Source: Verrucomicrobiota bacterium (GTDB taxonomy: Bacteria > Verrucomicrobiota > Verrucomicrobiia > Opitutales > Opitutaceae). From it: a stretch of DNA of 21,003 nt. Made by a program: the position numbers and the translations under genes. Below, in pieces: positions 7,222 through 14,600 of this stretch (within the stretch, counting starts at the first letter, position 1; the number at the start of each line of letters is the position of its first letter). The DNA lies in contig JAEXPQ010000209.1 in assembly GCA_023446735.1 (NCBI GenBank), positions 1-21,003 of the forward strand, read 5' to 3'. The notes below the pieces were generated by a model. That model was given only the letters and a program-made list of their open reading frames with translations. It was not told the DNA's origin and searched no databases.

Positions 7222-7292
7222 TTGCGCGGCACTCCGGGTCCCGGTGCCCGTCGTCCCGATCCTCGCCGCCTACTCGGGACCGAGCGCCACTC

Positions 7293-7322
7293 TTGCCACG
7301 CCGCAGTCGGGGGCGCTATCTA
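7293..7322 (+). promoter_or_regulatory. Candidate promoter of the NIF3-family gene, leaderless geometry
   Basis: TTGCCA (7293-7298), an 18-base spacer and TATCTA (7317-7322). The -10 ends six bases before the ATG at 7329, so transcription would begin at or next to the A of the start codon. Confidence 0.45.
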
Positions 7323-7328
7323 CGCGCC

Positions 7329-8087
7329 ATGCCCGCCGCCCTCGCCGACCTCGTCGCCCACTGCCACCAACGTCTCGGGCTGCCCGGCTTCCCCGACTTC
7401 CCCGGCGCGCACAACGGCCTCCAACTCGAGAACGACGGCCGTGTGACCCGCCTCGGCGCCGCGGTCGACGCGGGCCTCCACACCTTCCGCGCCGCCGCGG
7501 CCGCCGGAGTCGACTTTCTCGTCGTGCACCACGGGCTGCTCTGGGACGGCGCCCGCCCGTTCGTCGGCGCCCAACGCGAGCGCCTGCAAACCGCCTTCGC
7601 CGCCAATCTCGCGGTCTACTCCGCGCACCTGCCGCTCGATGCGCACCCCGAGCTCGGCAACAACGCCCTGCTCGCCCGCGCCCTCGCACTGTCGCCAGTC
7701 CGTGGATTCCTCCCGTACCAGGGGCGCGACATGGGCGTGATCGCCGCCGCCCCGGCCGACCGCGCCGCGCTCCACCGCGAGCTCGGGAGGCAATTTCCTG
7801 GCGGCGTCACCGCGCTCGAGTTCGGCTCCGCCGCGCCACGGGAGATCGCGATCCTCACCGGCAGCGGCATGAGCGCCCTCGACGCCCTCGCCGCCGCCGG
7901 CGTCGACACGCTGGTCACCGGCGAGCTCAAGCAGTCCGTCTACAACCGCGCCCAGGAGGAGCGGCTCAACCTCTATCTGTGCGGCCACTACGCCACCGAG
8001 ACCTTCGGCGTGCGGGCCCTGGCCGCCGAGCTCGCCACGCGTTTCGACCTGCCCTGGGTCTTCCTCCCCAGCGACTGCCCGCTCTGA
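7329..8087 (+). CDS. NIF3/YbgI (DUF34) family dinuclear-metal protein
   Basis: A 252-residue cytoplasmic protein of the NIF3 family, often annotated as GTP cyclohydrolase I type 2 homologue. The true substrate is not settled for most members. The family landmarks are present: HNGLQ at 28-32, VVHHGLLW with H67/H68 as metal ligands, and C-terminal GELKQSVYNRAQEE and CGHYATET with H220 and E224 completing the di-metal site. Length is normal for the short bacterial form, without the inserted PII-like domain. The ATG at 7329 gives the expected start; longer in-frame starts would overlap the promoter. aroQ follows after 44 bases and a nusG-like gene after that, so a short operon is likely, although aroQ may also have its own weak promoter. 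Confidence 0.9.
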   Translation: MPAALADLVAHCHQRLGLPGFPDFPGAHNGLQLENDGRVTRLGAAVDAGLHTFRAAAAAGVDFLVVHHGLLWDGARPFVGAQRERLQTAFAANLAVYSAHLPLDAHPELGNNALLARALALSPVRGFLPYQGRDMGVIAAAPADRAALHRELGRQFPGGVTALEFGSAAPREIAILTGSGMSALDALAAAGVDTLVTGELKQSVYNRAQEERLNLYLCGHYATETFGVRALAAELATRFDLPWVFLPSDCPL

Positions 8088-8095
8088 CCGCCGCC

Positions 8096-8125
8096 TTGCC
8101 TCCGCGCCTCCGCCCCCTCACTACT
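8096..8125 (+). promoter_or_regulatory. Weak internal promoter candidate for aroQ
   Basis: TTGCCT (8096-8101), an 18-base spacer and ACTACT (8120-8125), again ending six bases before the ATG. The -10 is poor. It is listed because its geometry copies that of the NIF3 gene exactly. Confidence 0.22.
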
Positions 8126-8131
8126 CCCGCC

Positions 8132-8566
8132 ATGAAGAAGCTCGCCATCCTCAACGGCCCCAACCTCGACCGCCTCGGCAAACGCGAACCCGCGGTCTAC
8201 GGCCATGCCACGCTCGCCGACCTCGAACGCGACCTGCGCGCCGCGTTCGCCGGCCGCCCCGTCGAGCTCGAGTTCTTCCAGAGCAACCACGAGGGCGCGC
8301 TCATCGACCGCATCGCCTCGCTCGCCGACCGCAAGTTCGACGGCCTCGTCATCAATCCCGGCGGGCTCACCCACACCAGCGTCGCCCTGCGCGACTCCAT
8401 CGCCGGCTCCGGCGTGCCCGCCGTCGAGGTCCACATCTCCAACGTTCACGCCCGCGAGGAGTTCCGCCACAAATCCGTCACCGCCGGCGCTTGCGTGGGG
8501 GTGATCGCCGGCCTCGGGCTGCCGGGCTACCGCGCCGCGCTCGAGTTTCTTTCCGCCCGCAGCTGA
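8132..8566 (+). CDS. aroQ: 3-dehydroquinate dehydratase, type II
   Basis: A 144-residue type II dehydroquinase, which removes water from 3-dehydroquinate to give 3-dehydroshikimate, step three of the shikimate pathway toward aromatic amino acids. It works as a dodecamer in the cytoplasm. Visible landmarks are the N-terminal LNGPNLDRLGKREPAVYG with the catalytic Tyr23 and flexible-loop Arg18, then QSNHEGALID and INPGGLTHTSVALRD. Next is EVHISNVHAREEFRHKS with the catalytic His101, followed by GVIAGLGLPGY. Length and motifs are complete, so it should be active. It follows the NIF3-family gene by 44 bases, and the nusG-like gene starts seven bases after its stop codon. Confidence 0.97.
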   Translation: MKKLAILNGPNLDRLGKREPAVYGHATLADLERDLRAAFAGRPVELEFFQSNHEGALIDRIASLADRKFDGLVINPGGLTHTSVALRDSIAGSGVPAVEVHISNVHAREEFRHKSVTAGACVGVIAGLGLPGYRAALEFLSARS

Positions 8567-8573
8567 GCCTCGC

Positions 8574-9089
8574 GTGTCCTCGTCCGCCCCCGCCGCCGAC
8601 GCGCCGGCCTGGTTCGTCGGCCATACCAAGCCGCGCTGCGAGAAGAAGTTCGCGACGCTGCTCGTCCGCGAACACTGCGTCCACAGCCTGCCGCTCGTCG
8701 CCTCGGAGCGGCGTTACGGCAACCGTATCCGCCGTTTTACCAAGCCGCTGTTTCCCGGCTACGTCTTCACCCGTATCGAGCCGGCCCGCCGCTCCCGCCT
8801 CTACCAGCAGGACCTGGTTGTGCGCTTCCTGCCCGTGACCGACGAGGCCGGCTTCCTCGTCCAACTCGCCGCGGTCGAGGCGCTCGTCGCCTCCGGCCTC
8901 GAGGCGACCCTCCATCCGCTGCTCAAGCAGGGCGCCCGGGTGAAGATCGTCGGCGGACCGCTCAAGGGCGTCGAAGGCATGGTCGAGAACCCGCATTCGC
9001 CCAAGGGCGTCGTGATCGCCATGGACGTCCTGCAACAGGGCGTGCTCGTCGCCGTCCCGCTCGCGGATCTCAAGCTCCTGCCGAGCTGA
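8574..9089 (+). CDS. NusG-family transcription factor (NusG paralogue, RfaH/LoaP-like)
   Basis: A 171-residue protein with an N-terminal NGN domain (about 12-105, AWFVGHTKPRCEKKFATLL then FPGYVF) and a C-terminal KOW domain (about 119-170, GARVKIVGGPLKGVEGMV). NGN domains bind the RNA polymerase clamp; the KOW domain contacts ribosome, Rho or nut-like RNA. This gene is not in the secE-nusG-rplK context of housekeeping NusG, and the family resemblance is to specialised paralogues (RfaH, LoaP, UpxY) that act on particular operons, often for polysaccharides. Which operon it serves here is unknown; the PEP-CTERM gene nearby makes an exopolysaccharide link conceivable. The start is GTG at 8574, seven bases after the aroQ stop; no ATG precedes the conserved Trp13. 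Translational coupling with aroQ is likely. Confidence 0.88.
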   Translation: MSSSAPAADAPAWFVGHTKPRCEKKFATLLVREHCVHSLPLVASERRYGNRIRRFTKPLFPGYVFTRIEPARRSRLYQQDLVVRFLPVTDEAGFLVQLAAVEALVASGLEATLHPLLKQGARVKIVGGPLKGVEGMVENPHSPKGVVIAMDVLQQGVLVAVPLADLKLLPS

Positions 9090-9267
9090 GCCGCGCAGCC
9101 ACCGGCCGGAAACAGGCGTCCGGGGACGACCAGCCTAGCAGCCGTTGGACGAACGGAGCCGCTCGCTGCCCCGGAAGCCGAGCCGGGCTCGCCGCCCCAG
9201 CGCGAGGAACCGCAACCACCAGCCCCCTCCGTCACACCTACCGATCGCACCAAACCCAACCGCCCCG

Positions 9268-9323
9268 CCAAGCGCTGCGCCTACTGCTGTCGCGATCACG
9301 ATCGCTGTAGGCGCAGCGCTTGG
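9268..9323. repeat. 17-bp perfect inverted repeat with nested palindrome
   Basis: CCAAGCGCTGCGCCTAC (9268-9284) pairs perfectly with 9307-9323 around a 22-base loop. The loop itself contains GCGATC-AC-GATCGC. Outside the stem, ATCGCACCAA (9244-9253) is mirrored by TTGGTGTGCGAT (9320-9331), apart from a 2-base insertion, so an alternative longer pairing exists. There is no T-tract and it sits in a 283-base gap before the thioesterase gene. It is probably a REP-like or small mobile palindrome, or a regulatory structure. Confidence 0.75.
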
Positions 9324-9337
9324 TGTGCGATTCGCGA

Positions 9338-9366
9338 CTGACCCGCGCAGCCGCGTTACCTACACT
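9338..9366 (+). promoter_or_regulatory. Candidate promoter of the thioesterase gene, leaderless geometry
   Basis: CTGACC (9338-9343), a 17-base spacer and TACACT (9361-9366). The -10 ends six bases before the ATG at 9373, the same distance as for the NIF3-family gene. Confidence 0.4.
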
Positions 9367-9372
9367 GCCGGC

Positions 9373-9795
9373 ATGTCCGTTCCTCCGAACCCCGCCCGCA
9401 CCCCGCGCGGCCAGCTCGTCATCCGCACCATCGCCATGCCGGCCGACACCAACGCCTCCGGCGACATCTTCGGCGGCTGGCTCATGTCGCAGATGGACAT
9501 CGGCGGCGCGATCCTCGCCCACCAGATCGCGCGCTGCCGGGTGACCACCGTCGCGGTCGACGCGATGGAGTTCCACCAACCCGTCCTCGTCGGCGACACC
9601 GTCGCCTGCTTCGCCGAGCTGGTCCGGGTCGGCCGGACCTCGCTGCGCATCCACATCGAAGTCTGGGTCCAGCGCCACTTCGAGCGCACGGAGAGCTGCG
9701 TCACCGAGGGCACCTTCACCTACGTCGCGCTCGCCGCGGGCTGCCGCCCGCAACCGGTTTTTCGCGACGACAATCCGCCCGCGCCCGACGCGTAG
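9373..9795 (+). CDS. YciA-like acyl-CoA thioesterase (hotdog fold)
   Basis: A 140-residue single hotdog-domain thioesterase that hydrolyses acyl-CoA to free acid and CoA in the cytoplasm. The diagnostic segment NASGDIFGGWLMSQMD lies at 27-42, with D31 in the catalytic position known from YciA. VDAMEFHQPVLVGDTV and the following strands complete the fold. The broad YciA/BFIT-type family cannot be narrowed to one chain length from sequence. The C-terminal tail (CRPQPVFRDDNPPAPDA) is typical and short. It stands alone between a palindromic upstream region and the tandem hairpins that separate it from convergent gspF. Confidence 0.9.
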   Translation: MSVPPNPARTPRGQLVIRTIAMPADTNASGDIFGGWLMSQMDIGGAILAHQIARCRVTTVAVDAMEFHQPVLVGDTVACFAELVRVGRTSLRIHIEVWVQRHFERTESCVTEGTFTYVALAAGCRPQPVFRDDNPPAPDA

Positions 9796-9835
9796 CTCCC
9801 CCGGGCGACCCCGCCGCCCGCGCCTTCTGCCGGAC

Positions 9836-9863
9836 GTTTGCCCTCACGACCGCGAGGGCAAAC
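9836..9863. terminator. Hairpin between convergent thioesterase and gspF genes (first of two)
   Basis: A perfect 10-bp stem (GTTTGCCCTC 9836-9845 with GAGGGCAAAC 9854-9863) and an 8-base loop, 41 bases after the thioesterase stop. There is no T-tract on either side. It is likely to end or protect transcripts of one or both convergent genes. Confidence 0.5.
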
Positions 9864-9865
9864 AT

Positions 9866-9909
9866 CCGCCGCCTTCGCCGCAGCGCCGCCCGCGCGGCGA
9901 AGGCGGCGG
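9866..9909. terminator. Hairpin between convergent thioesterase and gspF genes (second of two)
   Basis: A perfect 15-bp GC-rich stem (9866-9880 with 9895-9909) and a 14-base loop. It starts only two bases after the first hairpin and ends four bases from the gspF stop codon. With no T-tract it is not a canonical terminator, but its stability and position suggest a bidirectional transcription block. Confidence 0.5.
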
Positions 9910-9913
9910 GCGT

Positions 9914-11152
9914 TCAGCTCATCGTCTGGATGATGCGCACGATCGGCAGGAACAGGGCGATCACCACTGTGCCGACCGTGAGCGACAGGAAGACGATCAG
10001 CACCGGCTCCAGCAGCGCCGTGAGGCCGCCCACCGCCGTGTCGACCTCCTCGTCGAACGCGTCCGCCACCCGGCCGAGCATCTCGGCCAGCGCGCCCGTC
10101 TCCTCGCCCACCGCGACCATGCTCACGAGCAGGTCCGGGAAGCACCGGGCGTGCCCCAGCGCCGCCGATACGGTGGCGCCCGCCTGCACCCGCGCATGGA
10201 CCCCGTCGAGCGCGGCGGCGAACACGGCGTTGCCGACCGTCGCCCGCGCCACCTGCAACGCCTGCAGGATCGCCACGCCGTTGCCGAGCAGCGTCCCCAG
10301 CGTCCGCGCAAACCGCACCACCGCGAGCTTCCCGCACAAAGCCCCCACCACCGGCAGGCGCAGCGTGGCGGCGTCGAGCCAACGCCGCCCCCGGGGCAGC
10401 GCCCGCAGCCCCACCGCGAGCGTGCCGGCGCCCGCCCCCGCCAACGCGATCCAGCCGAGGTTGGCTCCGACAAAGTCGCTGGTCGCCAACACGGCGGCGG
10501 TCAACCCGGGCAGGTCGGCGCCCCGCAACTGTTCCTGAAAGATGGTCCGGAAGCGGGGCACCACGAAGAGCATCAGGGCCGTCAGGATCAGCACGGTCAC
10601 CGTCAGCACCGCCGCCGGGTAGTAGAGCGCGGCCTGCACGCGCCGCCGTATCCGCTCCGCCTTCTCCAGGAACCGCGCCAATTGCAGCAGCGCGACATCC
10701 AGCCGGCCCCCGGTCTCCCCGGCCCGGATCAGGCCGCGGTACGTCTCGCCGAAGACCCGCGGATGCCGCGCCATGGCGCCGGAGAGGCTCTCGCCGGCGA
10801 GGATGCCCGCGGCCATCGCCTCGATCACGCCGCGGAAGACCTTGTTGCGCTGCTGCCGGCCCAGCACCTGCAGCGCCCGCAACAGCGGCAGCCCGGCCTG
10901 CACGAGCGTGCCGAGCTGGCGGGTGAACTCGGCCAGTCCGTGGGCGGAGACGATCCGGCCGATCACGATCGCGCCGCCACCGCGCCGCGGCGCCGTTCCG
11001 GCCGGGGCGCACGCGCCGGCGCTCTCGACCCGCGTCGGGAACAAGCCGCGACGCCGGACCTCGGCGGTGGCGCGCTCCGCGTCGGCCGCTTCCAGCGCCC
11101 CGCCGGACACCCGGCCCGCCGCATCCATCGCCGTAAACTCGAATCTCGGCAT
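9914..11152 (-). CDS. gspF: Type II secretion / type IV pilus inner-membrane platform protein (GspF/PilC family)
   Basis: A 412-residue polytopic inner-membrane protein forming the platform of type II secretion or type IV pilus machines. The N-terminal region shows the family motif FEFTAMDAAGRVSGGALEA with EVRRRGLFPT (about 4-40). Two homologous cytoplasmic GspF domains follow (about 70-195 and 273-398). Each holds its signature: RAGETGG at 143-149 and VGEETGAL at 348-355. Hydrophobic helices are at about 178-198, 232-250 and 382-407. The length is normal. No gspE, gspG or other secretion gene is adjacent, so the gene is an orphan; the rest of the machine must be elsewhere. The neighbour 71 bases upstream is an unrelated FAD oxidoreductase. 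GspF versus PilC cannot be decided without the partner genes. Confidence 0.92.
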   Translation of the reverse strand: MPRFEFTAMDAAGRVSGGALEAADAERATAEVRRRGLFPTRVESAGACAPAGTAPRRGGGAIVIGRIVSAHGLAEFTRQLGTLVQAGLPLLRALQVLGRQQRNKVFRGVIEAMAAGILAGESLSGAMARHPRVFGETYRGLIRAGETGGRLDVALLQLARFLEKAERIRRRVQAALYYPAAVLTVTVLILTALMLFVVPRFRTIFQEQLRGADLPGLTAAVLATSDFVGANLGWIALAGAGAGTLAVGLRALPRGRRWLDAATLRLPVVGALCGKLAVVRFARTLGTLLGNGVAILQALQVARATVGNAVFAAALDGVHARVQAGATVSAALGHARCFPDLLVSMVAVGEETGALAEMLGRVADAFDEEVDTAVGGLTALLEPVLIVFLSLTVGTVVIALFLPIVRIIQTMS

Positions 11153-11223
11153 CCACGAACTGAATGCCGCGGCCGAGCCCGTCTGTGAAGCGCAAATTCA
11201 ACCGCCCGCGCCAACTGCCGGGA

Positions 11224-12648
11224 TCACCGCGCCTGCAGCACGTGCTGGTTGGCCATCATGATGCCGCTCAGCATCGAGCCGGTGATGCCGAGATAGCCCT
11301 GGTCGGTTCCGATCAGGATGAGATTGCCGTAGGGCATGCGGCCGTCGCGCACCTTGCGAGGCGCGCCGTAGATCGCGCCGCCCAGGTGGCCGGTGTAGCG
11401 CTCGACCGTCAGCGGCGTGAACATGTCCGTCGCCACGGTCGCCGCGTCGACCTCCGCCGGTGCCGCCGGCGGCAGGAACCGCCGCGCGCTCGCCGCCATG
11501 GCGGCGAAGAGGCGGCGCTTCTCCGCGCGATACCGCGGCTCGTCCATCGCGGCCCACGCCGCGTGGCTCGCCAAGCCGGTCACGCGCACGCAGCCCTCGG
11601 CCATTGCGCGGCCGCCGAAGTCGAAATTGTTCGGCAGGCAGATCACGCCGCTGCGCAGGTCCACCGGTTCGGTCGGGTTCGCGAACTCGAACCGGTCCGA
11701 GTCGTTGAAAAACACGATCGTCTCCCCCCAGCCGAACTCCCCCGGCGGACGCCGCAGCACCTGGATCGTCTCCGCGAAACCCAGCCGCGCCGGATCGGCC
11801 GGCGCCGCCGCCCGGGCCCGCGCCGGGTCCGGTTCGCACAGCAACCGGGTCTCCTCGGCCCCGGCCGAGGAGAGTACCCAGTCCGCGGTGATGGTCTCCC
11901 CGTTGTCGAGCTCAAGCGCGGCGATGCGGCCGGCGCGGGCGACCAACCGCCGGACGCCGCACTTCATCCGGCGCTCCCCGCCGGAGCTCTTCAGCCGCTC
12001 GGTCAGGAGGCGCAGCAACACGCGGATGCCCTCGAACGGCCGCGCGAAGCCCTCGAGGTAGACCGCCTTGAACATGATCGCGAACTGCAGCGCGTCCATA
12101 TCCCGCGGGGTGGCGCTTCCGTAATAAAAGATCGGACACAGCAGCATATCCTCCAGCACCGGGTCGGCGATGTGGAGGCGGATCATCTCGCGGGCGGTGA
12201 AACCGGGGGACACCGCCGCCGCGTCGTCGAACGCCCGCAGCGCGGCGACGAGCCGCCGATAGCCGTCGATCTGCGCGGGGAACTCCCGCGCCACCTCGGC
12301 CTCGAGCAGCGCGCCGCCGTTGTCCCACCGCAGCTCCCGCCCGGGAAACCGCACCGCCGAGCCGAGCTGCGGACACAGGTCGAGGGTGTCGCGGTCGATG
12401 CGGAGCTGCCGCAGGAGCTTGCCGAGCGCCGTGCCCTTCACCTCCCGCGGGACGAAGTTGGTCATCGCGTGCAGGCCCACGTCGTACTTGCGGCCGTCCA
12501 CGCTGTAGAAGCTGTTTAGCCCCCCCACCACGTTGTGCCGTTCGAGCAGACAGACCCGCTTGCCGAAATGGGCCAGCCGCACTCCGGCGGCCAGAGCGGA
12601 CAGGCCGGCTCCAACGATCGCGACGTCGTAATGGCTGCTCGTGGGCAT
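11224..12648 (-). CDS. FAD-dependent oxidoreductase, phytoene desaturase/carotene isomerase-like
   Basis: A 474-residue flavoprotein. The N-terminal Rossmann motif is VGAGLSALAAG (G13, G15, with Ala in place of the third Gly), followed by E36 for the adenosine ribose and VVGGLNS (41-46), the layout of the amine-oxidase/CrtI superfamily. The C-terminal FAD-closing segment NLILIGTDQGYLGITGSMLSG is also present. The nearest characterised groups are carotenoid desaturases and isomerases (CrtI, CRTISO) and retinol saturases. The substrate is unknown, and no phytoene synthase or other carotenoid gene is nearby. The ATG at 12648 places the Rossmann motif close to the N-terminus as expected. ispG in the same window supplies isoprenoid precursors generally, but no direct link is implied. 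Confidence 0.87.
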   Translation of the reverse strand: MPTSSHYDVAIVGAGLSALAAGVRLAHFGKRVCLLERHNVVGGLNSFYSVDGRKYDVGLHAMTNFVPREVKGTALGKLLRQLRIDRDTLDLCPQLGSAVRFPGRELRWDNGGALLEAEVAREFPAQIDGYRRLVAALRAFDDAAAVSPGFTAREMIRLHIADPVLEDMLLCPIFYYGSATPRDMDALQFAIMFKAVYLEGFARPFEGIRVLLRLLTERLKSSGGERRMKCGVRRLVARAGRIAALELDNGETITADWVLSSAGAEETRLLCEPDPARARAAAPADPARLGFAETIQVLRRPPGEFGWGETIVFFNDSDRFEFANPTEPVDLRSGVICLPNNFDFGGRAMAEGCVRVTGLASHAAWAAMDEPRYRAEKRRLFAAMAASARRFLPPAAPAEVDAATVATDMFTPLTVERYTGHLGGAIYGAPRKVRDGRMPYGNLILIGTDQGYLGITGSMLSGIMMANQHVLQAR

Positions 12649-12783
12649 GGTGCGGAATGGGTGGGAGGCGCGAGAAACTCGCCAGCTCCCGGGCCCCGAT
12701 CAACGCTCAAGTGCGCGGCGGCGCCCGGGCGCCCTGAGCCGACCGGGGGCCATCGCCTATTTGCGATTACAGCGAAAACGGAT

Positions 12784-12807
12784 TTGTCCGATAGTCCGAA
12801 GGGACAA
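12784..12807. promoter_or_regulatory. Inverted repeat in a divergent promoter region, operator candidate
   Basis: TTGTCC (12784-12789) and GGACAA (12802-12807) form a 6-bp inverted repeat with 12 bases between. It lies in the A/T-richer part (about 12757-12810) of the 212-base gap between the divergent FAD oxidoreductase and HDOD genes. It could bind a dimeric regulator, but the arms are short. Confidence 0.3.
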
Positions 12808-12860
12808 CCGGTTTCCGCTTCCGCCCGGCCGTCCGCCGTCAACCGCCCCCCCCGCACATC

Positions 12861-14561
12861 ATGGCCAATGTCCTCCTTCTCGACGCCAATGAGGTCGCGA
12901 GCCGCGCCATGCAGGGGATTCTCGCGCGCGGGCACCACCGCTGCCTCATCGCCCCCACCAGCGCCGACGCTTGGAAGGCCCTGCGCGAGTTCGTGAATGT
13001 CGATCTCGCCTTCGTCGAACTCGAACTGCACGGGGAGAAGGGGACGGACTTCATCGCGCGCCTGCGCGAGGATTGTTTCCTCAAGCAGCTGCCAATCGTC
13101 GTCTACACCACCGTCGGCGACCACGCCACAGTGCGAAAGGTGCTTCTGCTCAAGGTGCAGAACTACCTGATCAAACCGTACAACGACGAACACATCTTCC
13201 GCGAGGTCACCAAGGCCTGCGCCAATCCGTGGCGCAAATTGCAGTTCGAGGAGGAGAAGTCCTTCTGCGCCCAGATGGGCTACGCGCCCGACAATCTCCG
13301 CGCCATGCGCAACGACCTCGCCGAGTCCCTCGAGAAGAGCCGTGCCTTCTTCGAAAGCGTGGCCGAGGCGCGGAATCCGCCCCAGGTCCAGGCCCGCATC
13401 GACGCCCTCACCGAGAAGGGCGAGGCCTGCGGCGTCTGGGGCCTCGTCGAGTATATGGCCCTGCTCGCCGACAAGGCCAAGGCGGGCGACTGGACGTTCT
13501 TCAAACGCTGCCCCGAGGACCTCGCCTACGCCCGGGAGCTGATCCTGCTCCATCTCGACCCCAAACGCGTCGTCGCCGGCGTGATGTCCGAAGAGGAGAA
13601 GGAAGCGCAACGCGAGTCCGAAGCACGCGCCCAGTGGATGCACGCCGATGTCGACAAGAACGGTCCGATGATCGGCGGCGAGGAGGTGCTGCTCCAGGCC
13701 GAAGCCCTCCCCGCCTGCCCCGCGATCGACTCGGTCGCGGCGGCGTTTCAGATGACGGCCGACCGGACCACCACCAATCTCAACCAGATCAACGACCTCG
13801 TCGCGAAGGACCCGGCGCTGATCACCCAGGTGCTCATCGCCGCCAACCACCTCGAGCACGACGAGATGACCGTGATCGACGATCCCCGCACCGCTGTCGG
13901 CCTGCTCGGCAATCTCAAGCTCACCGGGATCGCCAAGACGATGCCCACCATCCCCGCCCGCCACATGCACGTGCCGCCGATCTCGTGGGTCCAGTTCTGG
14001 ATGTTCCAGATGGGCGTCGCCCGGCTCGCGCAGTTCACCGCGCGTTACCTCGAGTTCGAATCCCTGGCCAGTCGCGCCCACACCGCGGGCCTGCTGCAGG
14101 ACCTCGGGAAGCTGATCCTCCTGAAACTGTTCCCCTTCGCGTTCCCAGCCGTGGTCAACTACGCCCGCGAACACAAGGTGACCCTGTCCGAAGCGGAGAA
14201 GAAGTTCCTCGGCTGCACCACACGGGAGATGGCCGCGCGCTTCGCCGTCAAGCAGGGCCTGCCCAGTGCCTACTGCAACGTCATCCGTTGGGCCGAGAAT
14301 CCCGGCCACGCCGGGGACGACATCGAGTTGGTCGGCGTCGTCTCGCTCGCCCGCGATGTGTGCCTCTACAACCACGTCGGTTTCGGGGGCGACACCGTGC
14401 GCGACATCGGTTCCGAACTGGAACGGACCGCCGCCTGGCAAATCCTCCAGCCGCGCGTCTTCCCGAGCTTCAACCTCAAGAAGTTCGAGTCCGAGGCGCA
14501 CGCCTTCTGCGGGGAGTTGAAACAATCCCTTGCCGGCAAACAGCAGGCGCTGGGCGGATGA
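12861..14561 (+). CDS. HDOD signalling protein with degenerate receiver domain
   Basis: A 566-residue cytoplasmic protein in three parts. Residues 1-125 form a receiver fold (NVLLLDANE start, VVYTT, YLIKPYNDEHI with K105). The phospho-acceptor position is Glu (E53 in FVELELHGEKG) instead of Asp and only D8 remains of the acidic pair, so ordinary phosphorylation is unlikely. Residues about 130-270 are helical, charged and of unknown function. Residues about 274-490 form an HDOD domain, seen in EALPACPAIDSVAAAF, LVAKDPALITQVLIAAN and H407-TAGLLQDLGK. HDOD domains resemble HD phosphohydrolases but usually lack catalysis and act in signalling, motility, c-di-GMP or stress responses. The ATG at 12861 gives the correct receiver start. 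It is divergent from the FAD gene and convergent with the M48 protease gene; no kinase is adjacent. Confidence 0.88.
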   Translation: MANVLLLDANEVASRAMQGILARGHHRCLIAPTSADAWKALREFVNVDLAFVELELHGEKGTDFIARLREDCFLKQLPIVVYTTVGDHATVRKVLLLKVQNYLIKPYNDEHIFREVTKACANPWRKLQFEEEKSFCAQMGYAPDNLRAMRNDLAESLEKSRAFFESVAEARNPPQVQARIDALTEKGEACGVWGLVEYMALLADKAKAGDWTFFKRCPEDLAYARELILLHLDPKRVVAGVMSEEEKEAQRESEARAQWMHADVDKNGPMIGGEEVLLQAEALPACPAIDSVAAAFQMTADRTTTNLNQINDLVAKDPALITQVLIAANHLEHDEMTVIDDPRTAVGLLGNLKLTGIAKTMPTIPARHMHVPPISWVQFWMFQMGVARLAQFTARYLEFESLASRAHTAGLLQDLGKLILLKLFPFAFPAVVNYAREHKVTLSEAEKKFLGCTTREMAARFAVKQGLPSAYCNVIRWAENPGHAGDDIELVGVVSLARDVCLYNHVGFGGDTVRDIGSELERTAAWQILQPRVFPSFNLKKFESEAHAFCGELKQSLAGKQQALGG

Positions 14562-14600
14562 GCGCTACGCCGTGAGCGCGCCGCGAATCGCGGCGACGGG

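Noticed and set aside
12516..14525. 669-codon minus-strand open frame opposite the HDOD gene
   Set aside because: Antisense shadow without recognisable domains; it also runs into the start of the FAD oxidoreductase in another frame.
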